The notes under the pieces were generated by a model. It was not told where the DNA came from. It searched no databases and saw nothing but the letters and a program-made list of their open reading frames with translations. A stretch of 64,000 bases of DNA from the NCBI GenBank assembly GCA_030062745.1, contig CP099843.1, forward strand, positions 20,068,997 through 20,132,996, in the 5' to 3' direction. The DNA is from Capitulum mitella (Eukaryota; Arthropoda; Thecostraca; Pollicipedomorpha; Pollicipedidae). Positions 1 through 10,325 of this stretch are shown piece after piece; positions within the stretch are counted from its first letter, which is position 1, and every line of letters starts with the position of its first letter. The translations under genes and the position numbers were made by a program.

Positions 1-520
1 GCCGCCAGTTCAGAATCAGACAGCGCAGTCCTGAACCGGACCGCAATGATGCTCTGGTCCACACCCTAGTCAATCAAACCGAACATCAGGGACCGGACCA
101 CAACAGTCCACTGAATCAGATCCCACATCCCACTGAATCAGATCCAGCACCAGGAGCCCGAAAACAGCAATGGTCTGGTCCACACCCCATTGGGTGGGAC
201 CTAGCACCAGGGAGTGGACCACAACAACGGTCTGGCCCACACTCTAATGAATCCGACCCAGCATCAGGGACCATACCACAACAGTGGTCTGGTCACATCC
301 CTCTGAATCAGACCCAACACCAGGGGCCGGACCACAACAGTGGCCTGGTTCCCACCCCAGTGAATGAGACAGACTGCCACAGACCGGACCAGAGCAATTA
401 TCTGATCTGAGTCCCACTGAATCACACCGACCGGAAAGGACAGGACCAGACCGCTGGTCCGGACCAAATCCGACTAAACCAACCACCTGGGGTCGGACCA
501 GGTCAGCGATCCGGTCTGAA
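1..520. repeat. Degenerate ~58-62 bp minisatellite
   Basis: Several imperfect copies of a unit built around GGACCACAACAGTGGTCTGG followed by CACACCCCANTGAATCAGA are seen, with starts near 90, 153, 211, 269 and 325. Spacing is about 56-62 bp and copies diverge by 10-25 percent by eye. Reading frames through it follow the repeat and are not taken as genes. It lies downstream, in minus orientation, of the last recognised exon of the first gene. Confidence 0.75.
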
Positions 521-586
521 TCCTTCCGCTCTTCTCCACGGGATTTACAGTTTTCGTGAGGCCTTAATTTTCCACAGTACCCTCAC

Positions 587-614
587 TTGTCCACAGCACG
601 ACATCCGTCAGGTA
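587..614 (-). CDS. Possible 28-bp micro-exon of the same gene
   Basis: After acceptor GTTGCTCTGAG, the bases encode YLTDVVLWT and meet a strong donor ACAA|GTGAGG. Entry phase 0 matches the end of exon D and exit phase is 1. If the donor is not used, the frame runs to a TAA at about 564, making this a terminal exon. Very short, so uncertain. Confidence 0.25.
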
Positions 615-831
615 CTCAGAGCAACGACACAACAACCCATCGAACGCCCTCGTGTCTGCCCGCAGGTCTTCAGTCATTCGGCTGCGATAATTAAGTAAGC
701 CAAAAATCGCTTCAGTCCAAGTTAAAAGCTGAACAAGGCCGTGGATGACAGCAACAGCGCAAACAGGAGAGGTCGACATCGGAAACAGTCGACTAGGCAT
801 GTCCAGGAGGCTCCGTCTGGGGTGCTCATAC

Positions 832-983
832 TCGTCGCAGGAGCAGCCGGGTGAGGGTGAAGTTTCGACGGTGTTCGTGCCCATGGAAAGCCGAGGTGAC
901 GATCAGGCCGTGAGAGGTCAGGAGGAACAGGTGGGCCGAGGTCAGCACGCCGCTCGTGAGGCTCAGACCCTTCGGCAGCCGAC
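832..983 (-). CDS. Exon D of the candidate CatSper-like gene
   Basis: The acceptor is CTCCTCTAACACTAG and the donor CGACGA|GTATGAG. GT at the start completes Gly with exon C, then the exon encodes GRLPKGLSLTSGVLTSAH and LFLLTSHGLIVTSAFHG and ends RLLLRR in phase 0. The hydrophobic run is too short and too strand-like to be a clear membrane helix. Confidence 0.55.
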
Positions 984-2191
984 CTAGTGTTAGAGGAGCA
1001 CGTCAAAGCGCCACAGGATGCACGCTATGACCGCCGACGGAGGGACGCCACAGAGACAATGACGTCACTACAGACCGCAGTGCTGGCGACTGCCATCCTT
1101 GACGTAAAACGTTAGAAGTTGTCAAAGTGCCAACTTTATGTCAAACTTATGACATTTTCTATCAGGCTTCATATGTGCAAAAGTAAATCTGGAAAATGGG
1201 GACAAAATCTGAAGCTGATTCGCCACAAGAACCCAGACCGCAGCACGGACCAGCCGAATTTTAACTAAAACCAGCCTGAGCGCAGCCTCGTCTGACAGCA
1301 GCTCCGGGCAGCCGCCCGCGATCCCTTGCCGAGACAGTCCCGGCCGCCGACCCACCTCCCGACCGGCGGAAGGCGGCCTCCAGCTGCGGCATCCTGGCCA
1401 CGTCGTACCACGTGGCCTGGTTGCCGATGACGGTGGCGACGAAGACGCCCGGCTTGTCGGCCGTGGTGACGGCGTACAGCAGGCCGAGGTCGCCGCCGCA
1501 CGGATCCTGCATGTAGCGCAGGCGGCCGACGCGCGGCGCCACCGTCGCCGCCGCCACCGGCCGGCCCCAGGGCCAGGGGTCCCAGGCCACTGAGACGCGC
1601 AGGAGCCGGGCTTCAGGCGACGCACACCGGGCACCACAGAACGCCAAGACCGGCCGGAGAGTCAGTCGGCATCCGGGTGGCGCACCGGCAGGCTGTATCA
1701 CGGACGGTGAGTCTCCAGGGGAGGGGCAGACAAAACTCCAGCGAAGTGTTGGAAAAACTGCCGTTTTTTGGTGTCAAGAAGCACCAAAAAATTTATGCTT
1801 CAAAAAAAATTATACTCCAAAATTTTGTGCTCCAAAATGGTCATTTGCCTCCTCCCAAGAGACATGGGTATTAGGGTGGATCGAAAAAAATAAATCAACT
1901 TCTTAGGGGTCAAAACGCGTGCGCGTGAATGTGAAAACAAGAAAAATGAGGACCAAAAAAATATTTAAAATATTTTAGATAGGGCGCACGAAGCATTTTT
2001 GGGACCAGGAATACGCCTTCTAGGCGTTGAAGTCTCCATTGCTTTACACATTTTGCACAAGAAGGTAACCCTTCATAAGTCTATGTGAATCCTGTCAGTG
2101 GTAATTTTCGGCGTTTAGCGCATGCGCCGAACAAACGCTGTTTGCGTCATGTCGGCAACCATCGAAACATATCATAATTGTCATCGTCATC

Positions 2192-2222
<31 letters not shown>

Positions 2223-5200
2223 TCATTATTATCTTCACCATTCATGAAACGCCATCCCAGACACAACGTTAAACCAGGACTATTTATTTGTGATGAATGA
2301 CATTCCACAACAAACTCCGCTGACACTAATAAACCAGCCTCAGAGGTCACTTGTCACTCGAAGCCCGTCATAGAAGTCCCTCCTCGTGTCCATCACTGGC
2401 AGATCAGTCCTGGACTGGGCTTTTGCCCGTACCAGTGCATGACGTCCACTGTGTCCCGCCTTCTTCTCTGCCGTTTATGCGACTTCTTTCACCCATCGTT
2501 CGACCCCTTGGGAGTGGCAGGGAAAGTCACTGAAGTCCATTGGTGCTTCCACAACAGCCGCGATGGTCTCGTCTGACATTTGCATGACCAAAGGTGGCTC
2601 CGTTGTATCTTGCCAGTCAATCATATGGTGGTACTCCTCGGCATGGAAGCTGATGTCAGGGATAACGAACTGGCGTATGCCATCTGGATCCTGGTCCTGG
2701 CATCTTCTGGTTCGACATCTCCTTATGCGCTCTACCGCCAGCATCCTGTTCTCCTGCTGATCGTCGGCCAGCATAGCGATCAGGACATGCTCACTGTGGG
2801 CCCAGAACCCGTTGCGCTGAAGCACCTTTTGCGTGATGTTACTGTCTCTCTCCGGCAGCTCTCTTGATAGCGATATCAGAAAGAACAGGTTCTTTACTCC
2901 GTCGCTGATATTTGAATGAAGTCTGTACCTGAACCATCCGGGGTCGTACTGGTTTAGTATAAAATGTACTAGCCGTACAAGCACCGGTGCTGGAGCCTCT
3001 GTGGACAGGTACAGTCTGAGTACTCTATTTGCAAGTGTAACCCAACGGGCTTGATGGATGGCCCCTGGTTCTAAGGCCAACAAGCACTGGGTAACACCTT
3101 CTGGTCCTGCCTGGACGGCCCTACACATGTCATGCAGGTATTGCTGATCTTTGCTCATCTCATTTCGAACTTCTACCGGAATTGAAGGAATTAGCGATGG
3201 CTCAAACTTAGCCAAAGGCAGTGTGGTAAGATCTCTCTGAAAGGCTTTGCCAACTGGTCTGTGGAAGGATGCTGGACCACTCGTTCCACCATCAGCATCC
3301 TTGAACACATGTCTCAGCGTCAGTTCGTTGATATGGATGCCGCATATAGCTTGCTGGAGCGGACGGCCTACACCCAGTTCGATTCGCCTGTTCACACCAC
3401 TGTTGCGGCAGGTATTTACCGCTATGCCGTCTGATCCAAGCACCACTGGATGCGCATCGTTGTCCCATGTCACGTCCAGCAACTCCTTCGCGACATCTGC
3501 AGTACTTCCGCTATTTGGAGACACGTGATCGACATACCGATGGCCGGACTCAGTAACCACTATCTCGTGCAGTTCTTTGGCAAACGTCAATTTCTTACCA
3601 ACTTTCTGCAGCGTCTTGTCCTCCCTACCGTCGTAACAGAATCCTGCTAAGCGGTCACGTCGGTTTTGCAATGAGCTTTCAACCACCTCTTCTTTACCCC
3701 ATTTGTCTCTCTGTCGCTGGATTTTGCTGCGGTCTGTCAGCTCAGCCTTGTTGTGCTCTGTGATTATCCCATAATCAACCAAAGCTGCGTTCAGCAAGCA
3801 AGCCGCGGAACGATCAGAGGTACCGTACCGACGACACATCCGCGAAAAATTCGGAAGCTGATGTCGGTTCTGTACGGCGACATCGTCCGCGTCATCATCG
3901 GAACTAGATGAATAAGAGCGGCTTGCATCAGCTGCCTCCGTATCACCCGTCTGACACTTTTCACTGCTATCATCGTCGTCATCTGCATCCCCTTCGGTCA
4001 GCTGCCTTTCCTCAGCATCGTGCTGCCTGTCCCTCTTCTGTCTCTCCCGCTAGTTTCATTCTTTTCCCCCTTCTCTTCTGCCTTCGGACATTTTCCTCAG
4101 TTGTCTTCCGGTCAACGCCGCCTATGTAGAGCTTTTGCTCTCCTCGCTGGTCTTTGAGGAAAGCTACTTCTTGAGCTTGCACCCTTTTCAGAAGCTGGGC
4201 ACGTGCCGCAGGGGACATCAGCAAGATCGCATCGGCACCACATGATGTCAAATAAGCCATCGTACTCTCGCTGCATATTCACGAACTTTCGACCCTTTCC
4301 CGTTCGCGTTTCGAAGACCATTTCATGAGGTTCTCCCCGTTATGGCCAGTCTTTCTACGTTCTGAGTTATCCTGTTCTCCGAAATAACATTTGACATCTC
4401 TTTCTCGGTCTTAGCCGACGTGTCACCCATTTGGGACGCCTCTCCGTCGTCCACTGGTATCCACGTAATAAGACTGGCTCTGTCTCAGATGTCTACTATG
4501 GCGTCCTTGACTGCTTTTGCTATTTCTCGTTTTGTCCGCTTCTTTCCAGAAGGCGTTGTTCTTTCACTCCGTGTCTTCACGTAAAAGGCATACACTTCTC
4601 TTTTCCACGGTAGCTGGTTTATGGGAAGAGCGTCCGGGCCTGTTTGCAGCAGAGGGTGTTTCGTTCTCTGTCTTGTTGATGGTCCTGGATTACTCATTTT
4701 AGCTCAGTTCAGAATGTCACTGTCACAGAATGTCACAGAATGTCACCCCCTGCGATCCGAATGCTGACGGAACACACCCGAGTACTAAATCTCTGGTCAC
4801 CACGCCACAGTCCAGGGACCAGCGCGCTACTCTTCTGACGTGTCTGTCTGATTCGACCGCTCTCTGATGACAACAAAGCGCTTCGCTGCGAGGTATCGTT
4901 TACCGGCACCGATCAAGGTTTCCAAGAGCGTCCTCAGAGATGAGCAGCGTGGGTAACGATATGTGTGGGAAGCCCACGAATTCGACTCGGACTCTGTAGT
5001 CCGCATCTATCGCAGGTCGTGAGGCTCACTGGTGCGCGGTCTTAGCTCGTAAGGGCTACTGTCTGTCTACCACTTTATTTTACCTGGCAGTCTCCTGTTA
5101 TTTGCTCAAATCCATGCTCATCACCTGTCCGTAAACTACAGACACTAAAAGGCCCGCAAAGCTACGCACAGCTACGGCGGATGGTGACCGAGGTGCTATC

Positions 5201-6639
5201 TTGCTATGCGTAATGCTAAACCAATGGAGACTTTAATGCTCAGGAACGGCGAAACTCACTTCAAAGACGCTTCGTGCGCCCTTTCTAGAATATTTTTAAT
5301 ATCTCTTTACTCCTTATTTTCCGTGTTTTCAGATCCACGCGCACGTGTTTTGACCCCTAAGAAGTTGTTTTGCGACAAAAAATATATTTTCGATCCACCC
5401 TAATGGGTATTCCTGCTCAACCAGAGTTTGAAGTTGCTCAGCATCCCCTTCGCCGCCTTCCACCCCTTCCCCCCGGTCAACGACTCCACCTGACCTGCCA
5501 TGTAGACCCAGGAAACTGGTTTGCCCACCCACTCCCCCTTTACTACGGAGCCGCTAGATCCGCCCCTGCTGGCTCTATGTTTGCACAGCACCTAGTTAGT
5601 CCATGTTTCTCACATAAAACGCATGACATTTTATACTCCGAAAGAGAATATGTACTCCGACACCAGGAAGAAAACCAAGTTTCCAACACTGCCCCAGCGG
5701 AACCACAGACGAGCCTCGCCAGCTGGAAGACGAGAACCGCCAGCTGTGACTTCAGCGACGCAGGAACAGACGTCACCCCACACTACAACACCTAACAGGG
5801 GCGCGACAACCAGGCGCGCAGCAGTGAGCCACTCCCGTCACTCCCGCGCCCGTTCAACACCGCCGGGTGGCATGCCGACCGCTGCACCCCCCACCAGACA
5901 CCGCAACGGCCGGTCAGACCAGCCGGGAGGCGCGCCACACAGTGCACGCGCTCAAGGCGAGGTCTCGACAGCAGGGTGCCGAGGCGTCTGACGCCACCCG
6001 ACACGTCACCGTGCCAGGCAGCTGGCGGCGGGGGGGCTCACCGTGGCGGAGGTCGGTGACGGAGGCGCGCGTGGAGAGGAAGCCGGAGCCCCGCGACAGA
6101 CTGATCTCGGCAGCCCACTGGCCGCCCTTCGTGGCCGAATGGTCGAACAGCAAACTGCAACGGCCGGAATACGCCAGTCCAGGACATCACGGCAAGCCAC
6201 CAGACTGGGGGATCGCCGCAATCCGGCAAACGGTGCGCAAACGACTCCGCCACACGGATTGCCTGAGCTGTTTTGAGCACCTGAAGAATACAGGACAAAC
6301 GTCGGTATCACGTTTGGAAGTTCTCACCCCCAACTTATGTCACTTTCATAAGGCACAGCTAGGTATGAAGACCGACATTTTATGGCATCAGAACAATTAC
6401 AGCACTCAGACCTAACCCACCGACATCTCCACATGAACGCACCTCCTAGAAAAGTAGCAGCGCCAGGCCACCATCTTGTTGTGATGGAAGAGCTCCATCA
6501 TGAATGGCAAATTCACGCTGCGGTTGACGCAACTTAGCTTCAGGTGGGGCATGGCTCCCAACCAGAAAAAGTGGCTCACGAGTTGAGAATTCATCGAGTC
6601 ATCCCGGCCCTTAGCCGGGGTCAGCTGGGCCAGCACAGT
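832..6639 (-). CDS. Partial multi-exon gene; candidate CatSper delta/epsilon-like extracellular beta-propeller protein
   Basis: Four minus-strand exons (6639-6443, 6154-6042, 1589-1356, 983-832) join with consistent phases (2, 1, 1, 0) at consensus GT-AG sites to give about 232 residues. The joined protein has no stop, good hydrophobic beta-strand periodicity and one NRS glycosylation sequon, which fits an extracellular domain. I do not recognise the family with certainty. The stretch LPKGLSLTSGVLTSAHLF resembles, from memory, the N-terminal propeller of the sperm calcium channel subunits CATSPERD/CATSPERE, where a PK-x-L then TSAH pattern precedes a strand. Start and end are missing: the 5' exons should lie above 6640, and the 3' part at or before the window start. 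The second intron is enlarged by nested transposons. Real gene: fairly sure. Family: weak. Confidence 0.6.
1356..1589 (-). CDS. Exon C of the candidate CatSper-like gene
   Basis: The acceptor is TGCGCGTCTCAG and the donor GGAG|GTGGGT. The two leading bases TG complete Val with the G left by exon B. The exon encodes about 78 residues with WDPWPWGRP, LLYAVTTADKPGVFVATVI and WYDVARMPQLEAAF, alternating hydrophobic strands typical of a beta-propeller blade. Third positions are strongly G/C. It ends in phase 1 and lies directly below the transposon-filled intron. Confidence 0.6.
2170..2230. repeat. ATC/ATG trinucleotide microsatellite
   Basis: About 20 imperfect CAT/CGT triplets lie inside the hAT-like element, between its inverted repeat and the transposase-like gene. 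Confidence 0.9.
2475..4697 (-). pseudogene. Transposase-like gene of the nested hAT-like element, broken
   Basis: An ATG at 4697 begins a basic N-terminal region with PWKREVYAFYVKTRS. A TGA where Trp is expected interrupts it near 4485. A Cys-pair segment follows (LFDIMWCRCDL with CGTC), then at least one frameshift before FLKDQRGEQKLYIGGVD and another before an acidic serine-rich linker. The last 454 codons (3839-2475) are open. They hold VLGSDGIAVNT, then ICGIHINELTLRHVF, then HQARWVTLANRVLRLYL. I read these as the hAT-order motifs D-x-A-x-N, C-x2-H-x-L/E-L and RW. This protein family is repeated in many invertebrate genomes; assigning it to hAT is inference from motif order and target-site length. 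Confidence 0.7.
6042..6154 (-). CDS. Exon B of the candidate CatSper-like gene
   Basis: The acceptor is CCGGCCGTTGCAG and the donor CACG|GTGAGC. In the phase dictated by exon A it encodes LLFDHSATKGGQWAAEISL followed by SRGSGFLSTRASVTDLRH, without stops. It ends in phase 1. Confidence 0.6.
6443..6639 (-). CDS. Exon A of the candidate CatSper-like gene
   Basis: The acceptor GTGCTGCAG abuts the 58-bp minisatellite and the donor reads AG|GTGCGT. The exon is open in frame and encodes about 66 residues including FFWLGAMPHLKLSCVNRS and ELFHHNKMVAWRCYFSR. Two cysteines and an N-x-S sequon suit a secreted or extracellular segment. It ends in phase 2; the missing base is supplied by T at the start of exon B, giving Ser. 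Upstream exons were not found. Confidence 0.6.
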
Positions 6640-6640
6640 C

Positions 6641-7050
6641 TGCAGCACAGGTCAGGGATTACATGGTACCAGTACAGGAACACTGGGGCAGGGTGGTCTG
6701 CAGCACAGGTCAGGGATTACACGGTACCAGTACACGGGCACTGGGGCAGGGTGGTCTGCAGCACAGGTCAGGGATTACACGGTACCAGTACACGGGCACT
6801 GGGGCAGGGTGGTCTGCAGCACAGGTCAGGGATTACACGGTACCAGTACACGGGCACTGGGGTAAGGTGGTCTGCAGAACAGGTCAGGGACGACATAGTA
6901 CCAGTACAGGGGCACCTGAGGCAGTGTGGTCTGCAGCACAGATCAGGGGTTACATAGTACCAGTACAGGGGCACCTGGGGCAGAGTGGTCGACAGCACAG
7001 GTCAGAGATTACACAGTACCAGTACAGGGGCATCTGGCACACAGCAGTCT
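6641..7050. repeat. 58-bp minisatellite, about seven copies
   Basis: The unit begins TGCAGCACAGGTCAGGG and repeats at exactly 58-bp spacing at first (6641, 6699, 6757), then at 58-59 bp. Units two to four are almost identical and the outer ones are diverged. Because 58 is not a multiple of three, open frames through it cycle through the phases and are not believed. The array borders exon A of the minus-strand gene and the CpG-depleted block on its right. Confidence 0.92.
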
Positions 7051-9699
7051 GCACAAACCACAGCTGGTGTTGGTTGTGAAAGCTTGGAGCACTAGTCCCA
7101 GTGCAAGAGATGTCCACTAAAGCTTGGCCAACTTTACCTGTGAAATGGACCAGAATGCAACTTCTGCTGCAGCTGAATTAAACAGGGCTATCAGGAATTC
7201 ATAGGAACAAAGTCTGAACTAATAAATTCATCCAGATGTCCTACAGCATCACCTTTCTGGACACAGGTGCTTGGAATGCACTTCACAATGGATTTAGCAT
7301 TCTTAAACTGCTGCAACACATGCAATAAAATGTTCAGTTGAATAAGGATGTGGTGAAATTCAAAAGCAAATCGTGACTTATAAAATGAAAGGAATACTGA
7401 CCTATCAAATTGTAAGTAATTACATGAACAAGCCTGACTGCCCACTTGGTGCCCAGTCAGCAGCCTTGAACCTGCTGTCAAGACTGTGAAGTTGCCCAGT
7501 CAAGGTGAAGCAGGCTAAGAGCAATCCCATCACAGCCCACCCAACTCCAAGATTACTCAATCAGGCTGTTGCCCAACTGACCTGACTACCAAATCAGGAT
7601 CACCACTGATCATATTTTCCTCAACTTGTGTTTTACTCAACTTGTGTTTTACTGATTACTCAACCTCAACAACACTGATCATATTTTCCTGAACTGGTGT
7701 CACATTTTCATGCCTGTCATGGTGCCTGTCTAATCTCATTCTGCCAGTCATCTATTTGCATGAGAAATGAATAACACTGCCTTAAAATGATGGATAAAAC
7801 ACAAATTATTGTGTACAAGACCACAAAACATTTTGTTAGTAGTGAGTTTTGGGTCCTTGGTGCAGGTATCCTGGAAATACTAGGGTATACTCACAACATT
7901 ATCCTTTTTAATCACAAATTTGTTTGTCCTTGGCAGGGGTGAAGTGTTGATGTCTTCCAATGAAAACAGGACAAATTCTGAAAAAGAAATCACCCTGAGA
8001 TGACTAAGACTACTTTACTAAAAAAATAATGAAAGGTTTAAGCATTGGGTTAAGGAAAGGGATGGCATTACTATTCCACCTTCTTTTCAATTTAGCCAAG
8101 GTTCTTTCCATGCAAACTATACATGCATTAGCAAAATGCTACATTTTGGAGAAAAGCATGCAACACATCTGATCTCCCTAAGGTTGGAACCCTGCAGACA
8201 GCCTGCACCTACATCTAACAATCAGAATGAGTGCACAATATTTCAAGCTGATGCTACAAAGCAAGGCAGCATTACCTGATATTTCCCAAATTAATAGGGT
8301 GCATGCAAAAGATTTCAGACTGTTGCTTTCAAGCCACTGCTATATGCCAAACATCGGAAATAATCAATACTGGCATCTAAACCCTCCTGTTTCCCCCAGG
8401 ATATCTAGCCATGCAAGACAGCATCAAGAAATACTGCAGTAAAAGCTATATCACTCACTGTATTTTCCATAGCTGATTGATAGTGATTCAGGTATAAAAG
8501 CTACCATGACCCAAACAAGCAATGACTTTTCAAGTGTCATATTCTTCCTCTATCTAGGCAGCTTCTAAAGACTGTCATCAGCCTGAACTAAGCCTGGAAA
8601 GGTAAAATATATCACTGTTAGAATTTAGGGAAATCAAAACAGGCCATAACTTTGATTGCTTTTTTAATCCTATTCCTGTGAAGAGGCAGGTTTTACCTCC
8701 TCTCTCTTTGAGGTTTTTAGCCGGCCCATTCTAAAGTATCTCAGATGGAAATGTGACACTTGGTGGCTTTTATTACCCATTATTTTAGCACATGATGATT
8801 GTTTTCAGAGATATTTTTTCACCAGAACACCACCAGAGAAGATTCTAGGTAGGTATATTTTAGCTCCATTTTTCTGAAAGTCTAGATGCAAAGTACAAAG
8901 GTGCTTTGCATCTAGATTTTCACTACCTTGCCAACATGTTTGACAAACAATAGTGCCAGATGATATGATGTCACACCAGCATATCTGCAAGTGTGTCTAG
9001 TACATACATAATTGTTTATATCTGGATGGAGACAGATCTAGGACAGTCCAAACAGGTATTCTGTTTATCATTTAACCAAGTAAAACAAGACATTTTGAAC
9101 ATCTATATCCATATTTTGTGGGGCTGATGAGGGTCAAAAATATATATTTTTGCTTCAGACATCCCATTCCCATTTTTAGAACTAAAACTGTGAAAATTTG
9201 CAAAAGTACAGATTGTGAAATTTGAAGGTCCAAATTTTAGTTTTTTCATTTTATTTAAATTCATTGTCATAAAAACTCCCTAAAACTGACAATCATCTGC
9301 AGTCAGACAGAAAAACTAGCTGACAGTAGATTCAGCAAATTCACCAATACTGAAAAACCAACTCCAAGTTATTGTTTCCAAATGAACCAAGCAATGGAAT
9401 CATTTCTAACTGAGTCAAGTAATTCTCAGATTTTAGGGAAGTAGAATCTGCCATGAGACTCTGGTCTAAACAAGCCTTACAGGAATAGGGTTAAGCTATG
9501 ACAATAAAGCTACATGAACTTTAAAATCAAACCATCCAAAGCCCATAACGATTTGACACTGTTTTGGTCATGGTGTACTGAATATTGGCAATAACTGCAA
9601 TGTCTGGCAGGTAAAACATCCTTGAAAGATACTTGTCTCTCAAGGTTATGTACAGGCACATGGAATCAGTTTCAGTCACACACTGGTAACAATAAACAA
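6992..9699. other. CpG-depleted AT-rich block 1
   Basis: By eye I find only four CpG dinucleotides (near 7372, 8356, 8722 and 9548) in 2.7 kb, while flanking sequence has several per 100 bp. TpG and CpA are abundant. No convincing exon is present. The part from about 8660 to 9275 is a copy of an interspersed repeat also seen at 31365-32575. Confidence 0.8.
8660..9275. repeat. Interspersed repeat, copy 1 (family shared with 31.4-32.6 kb)
   Basis: Diverged but collinear blocks are shared with 31365-32575: CCTATTCCT, GGCCCATTCTAAA, TACATAATTGTTT, the TTCAGACA-CCC block and GAAATTTG. Where the other copy has GGACGTACATAATTG this copy has AGTACATACATAATTG, a CpG-to-CpA change. The element type was not determined; no terminal repeats were seen. 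Confidence 0.65.
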
Positions 9700-10229
9700 A
9701 CGATCAAACTATTTCCGATTCGCGGCAGAAGAAGGTCCGATGCTGGCCACAAGTGCCACGTCTCAAGGGCGAAGGCCATAGTTCATGTCGGGAAATAGCT
9801 ATCCGAGGCGTTTCAATTAAGGTTTGAGTTAGAGTGCCACATTATGTTGGTCTCAACTGTCCCGTGCCCAATACCCACCATACGGCCACTGATCAAAAGC
9901 TAGTGGCATCGAAATTCGAGCCCACAGCCTTACAACTTTAGACTCCAGCCTCTTTCCACCGAGCTCAGGGGAAGGACGGCAAAATCTGGAAATTTGTATA
10001 GCCCGCCCACTTTCCTTTTGTGCGTAATCTTTGCCTTGTGTTCGCCAAATTCCCTGACGGCCCAAGATACGCCCCTAGAGACTGAATCCTTGAACTGAAG
10101 CGTCTGATGATGACATCACAAATTCAATCCAATTCATGACCCAGGGACGTAGCCAATGGGGAGGGCATGGAGACCATGCCCCCGAGCCAAGCGATGTACA
10201 TTAGACATATGGCGATTTCGCAGGAATGC
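9700..10229. other. Unannotated stretch
   Basis: CpG density returns to normal at about 9700. Nothing convincing was seen in either strand apart from CAGGGACGTAGCC near 10142, which resembles a hAT end but has no matching partner. Confidence 0.5.
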
Positions 10230-10268
10230 ATATTAGTGATCATATATATATATATATATATATGATCA

Positions 10269-10323
<55 letters not shown>
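10230..10323. repeat. 46-bp perfect AT palindrome plus (AT)n microsatellite
   Basis: Positions 10230-10275 form a perfect palindrome: arms of TATTAGTGATCA continuing into AT repeats, so the whole can fold into a cruciform. An (AT)n tract continues from 10272 to 10323. Confidence 0.9.

Positions 10324-10325
<2 letters not shown>

Larger units (their letters stand above)
1872..5402 (-). mobile_element. hAT-like autonomous-type DNA transposon (3531 bp), nested in the MITE
   Basis: The ends are TAGGGTGGATCG and its reverse complement, extending into imperfect terminal inverted repeats of about 180-190 bp (1872-2060 and 5215-5402). An exact 8-bp target duplication, ATGGGTAT, flanks it (1864-1871 and 5403-5410), and the 52.5-kb MITE copy shows the unoccupied site. 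TAGGG ends and 8-bp duplications fit the hAT superfamily rule (YARNG ends). It carries a damaged transposase-like gene on the minus strand (about 4697 to 2475). Confidence 0.85.
1744..5691. mobile_element. hAT-type MITE copy 1, split by a nested transposon
   Basis: About 409 bp of a non-autonomous element remain, in two pieces (1744-1863 and 5411-5691). Its ends are inverted: AAGTGTTGGAAA on the left (first base changed from the expected C) and TTTCCAACACTG on the right. Flanks CTCCAGCG (1736-1743) and CCCCAGCG (5692-5699) match at 7 of 8 bases, an 8-bp target duplication typical of hAT. An uninterrupted sister copy lies at 52545-52991 in reverse orientation. It sits inside an intron of the minus-strand gene. 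Confidence 0.85.

Noticed and set aside
6544-7079. Open frames across the 58-bp tandem repeat
   Set aside because: The repeat length is not a multiple of three, so the frames cycle through a repeat-derived peptide; only the non-repetitive exon A next to it is credited.
10142-10160. Possible hAT end CAGGGACGTAGCC
   Set aside because: No inverted partner or target duplication could be found within 2 kb.
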